From positions 1 to 6,952 of the forward strand of contig JASHYW010000720.1 of assembly GCA_030042885.1 (NCBI GenBank): 6,952 bases of DNA. Reading direction: 5' to 3'. The stretch is from Streptosporangiaceae bacterium. Lineage in GTDB: Bacteria; Actinomycetota; Actinomycetes; Streptosporangiales; Streptosporangiaceae. Of the stretch, positions 6,647-6,952 are shown piece by piece. Under the pieces are notes generated by a model, which worked only from the letters and a program-made list of their open reading frames with translations, was not told the origin of the DNA and made no database searches. Position 1 is the first letter of the stretch. Every line of letters starts with the position of its first letter. The position numbers were made by a program, and so were the translations under genes.

Positions 6647-6952
6647 GGGCGGCCCTCCGGGTCCAGCCACGCCGCGATGATCCTGGCGATCCGCGGGCCG
6701 GCCTGGCCATCCCACAGCGGCGGCAGCTCGCCGGCGTAGGGCCCGTCGTGGCAGGCCTTGAGCACGGCCGCGGCGAGTTCCGGCCGGGTGACCAGGCGGT
6801 TACTGCCGTTGGTGATGGTGACGGGCCGCTCGGTGTTCGGGCGCAGGGTCAGGCACGGCACCCGCAGCAGGGTGGTTTCCTCCTGCACGCCGCCGGAATC
6901 GGTGATCACCGCGCTGGCCCCCTTGACCAGGCCCATGAACTCCAGGTAGCCC
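6643..6952 (-). CDS. wecB: UDP-N-acetylglucosamine 2-epimerase (non-hydrolysing), C-terminal part
   Basis: The frame is open to the right edge, so only the last 103 residues are visible and the ATG at 6936 is an internal Met in GYLEFMGLVKGA. The signature ITDSGGVQEETTLL, followed by PCLTLRPNTERPVTI and GSNRLV, is the UDP-binding C-terminal region of WecB/MnaA epimerases, which interconvert UDP-GlcNAc and UDP-ManNAc. The Glu pair of QEE and the TERP block are family hallmarks. The product, UDP-ManNAc, is a precursor of teichoic acid linkage units, ManNAc or ManNAcA polymers and related surface glycans, which fits the neighbouring glycosyltransferases and exporter. The TGA stop overlaps the GTG start of the next gene by four bases. 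The enzyme could also act on a related UDP-sugar, as several such epimerases in glycan loci do. Confidence 0.9.
   Translation of the reverse strand, partial: GYLEFMGLVKGASAVITDSGGVQEETTLLRVPCLTLRPNTERPVTITNGSNRLVTRPELAAAVLKACHDGPYAGELPPLWDGQAGPRIARIIAAWLDPEGRP
6654..6658 (-). promoter_or_regulatory. Ribosome binding site for the CgeB-like gene, inside the end of wecB
   Basis: The coding strand reads GGAGG, followed by seven bases and the GTG at 6646. It lies within the last codons of the epimerase gene and, together with the GTGA stop/start overlap, decides the start of the CgeB-like protein against the longer open frame. Confidence 0.7.

Noticed and set aside
6647..6715. 23-residue N-terminal extension of the CgeB-like protein
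   Set aside because: It would overlap the epimerase gene by 73 bases. The GTG at 6646 has a good ribosome site and the classic GTGA overlap.

Overview
The window is very GC-rich, with near-universal G/C at third codon positions, GTG and TTG starts, Shine-Dalgarno sequences and almost no intergenic DNA. This points to the chromosome of a high-GC actinomycete (Streptomyces, Streptosporangiales or a relative). The genus cannot be fixed from the sequence. No RNA gene, transposase, integrase, CRISPR array or attachment site was seen.

Layout: at the left edge a plus-strand gene, cut off at its 5' end, encodes the membrane subunit of an ABC-2 polysaccharide/teichoic-acid exporter (Wzm/TagG type). 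It ends at 881. Eight bases later it meets the end of a tightly packed minus-strand operon that fills the rest of the window. In transcription order, right to left, the operon holds: the C-terminal end of a WecB-type UDP-GlcNAc 2-epimerase (running off the right edge); a 586-residue protein with an N-terminal coiled coil, a CgeB/YkvP-like glycosyltransferase region and a short GT2-like tail; a 751-residue protein made of two complete GT-B glycosyltransferase units in one chain; and a 573-residue asparagine-synthetase-like protein whose glutaminase cysteine is absent. Junctions are a 4-base GTGA overlap, a 12-base gap and a 6-base gap, so the genes are probably co-transcribed and partly translationally coupled. 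No gene-free stretch exceeds 12 bases.

Read together, this is part of a locus for an exported cell-surface glycopolymer (teichoic-acid-like, capsule or other wall polysaccharide). The epimerase would supply UDP-ManNAc or a product derived from it. Three or more glycosyltransferase modules would build the chain. The asparagine-synthetase-like enzyme may form an amide on a sugar acid or other carboxylate. The ABC transporter would export the product. The polymer structure is not deducible from the window.

The most unusual element lies inside the double glycosyltransferase gene. The linker between its two catalytic units is encoded by a palindromic homopolymer cluster (C7-G8-G8-C7 on the coding strand, 3679-3721) that can fold into two all-GC hairpins. 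A one-base change of length in either direction would remove the second glycosyltransferase unit. This may be a repeat insertion serving as a linker, a slippage-prone on/off switch, or a sequencing-sensitive site, and it should be checked first.
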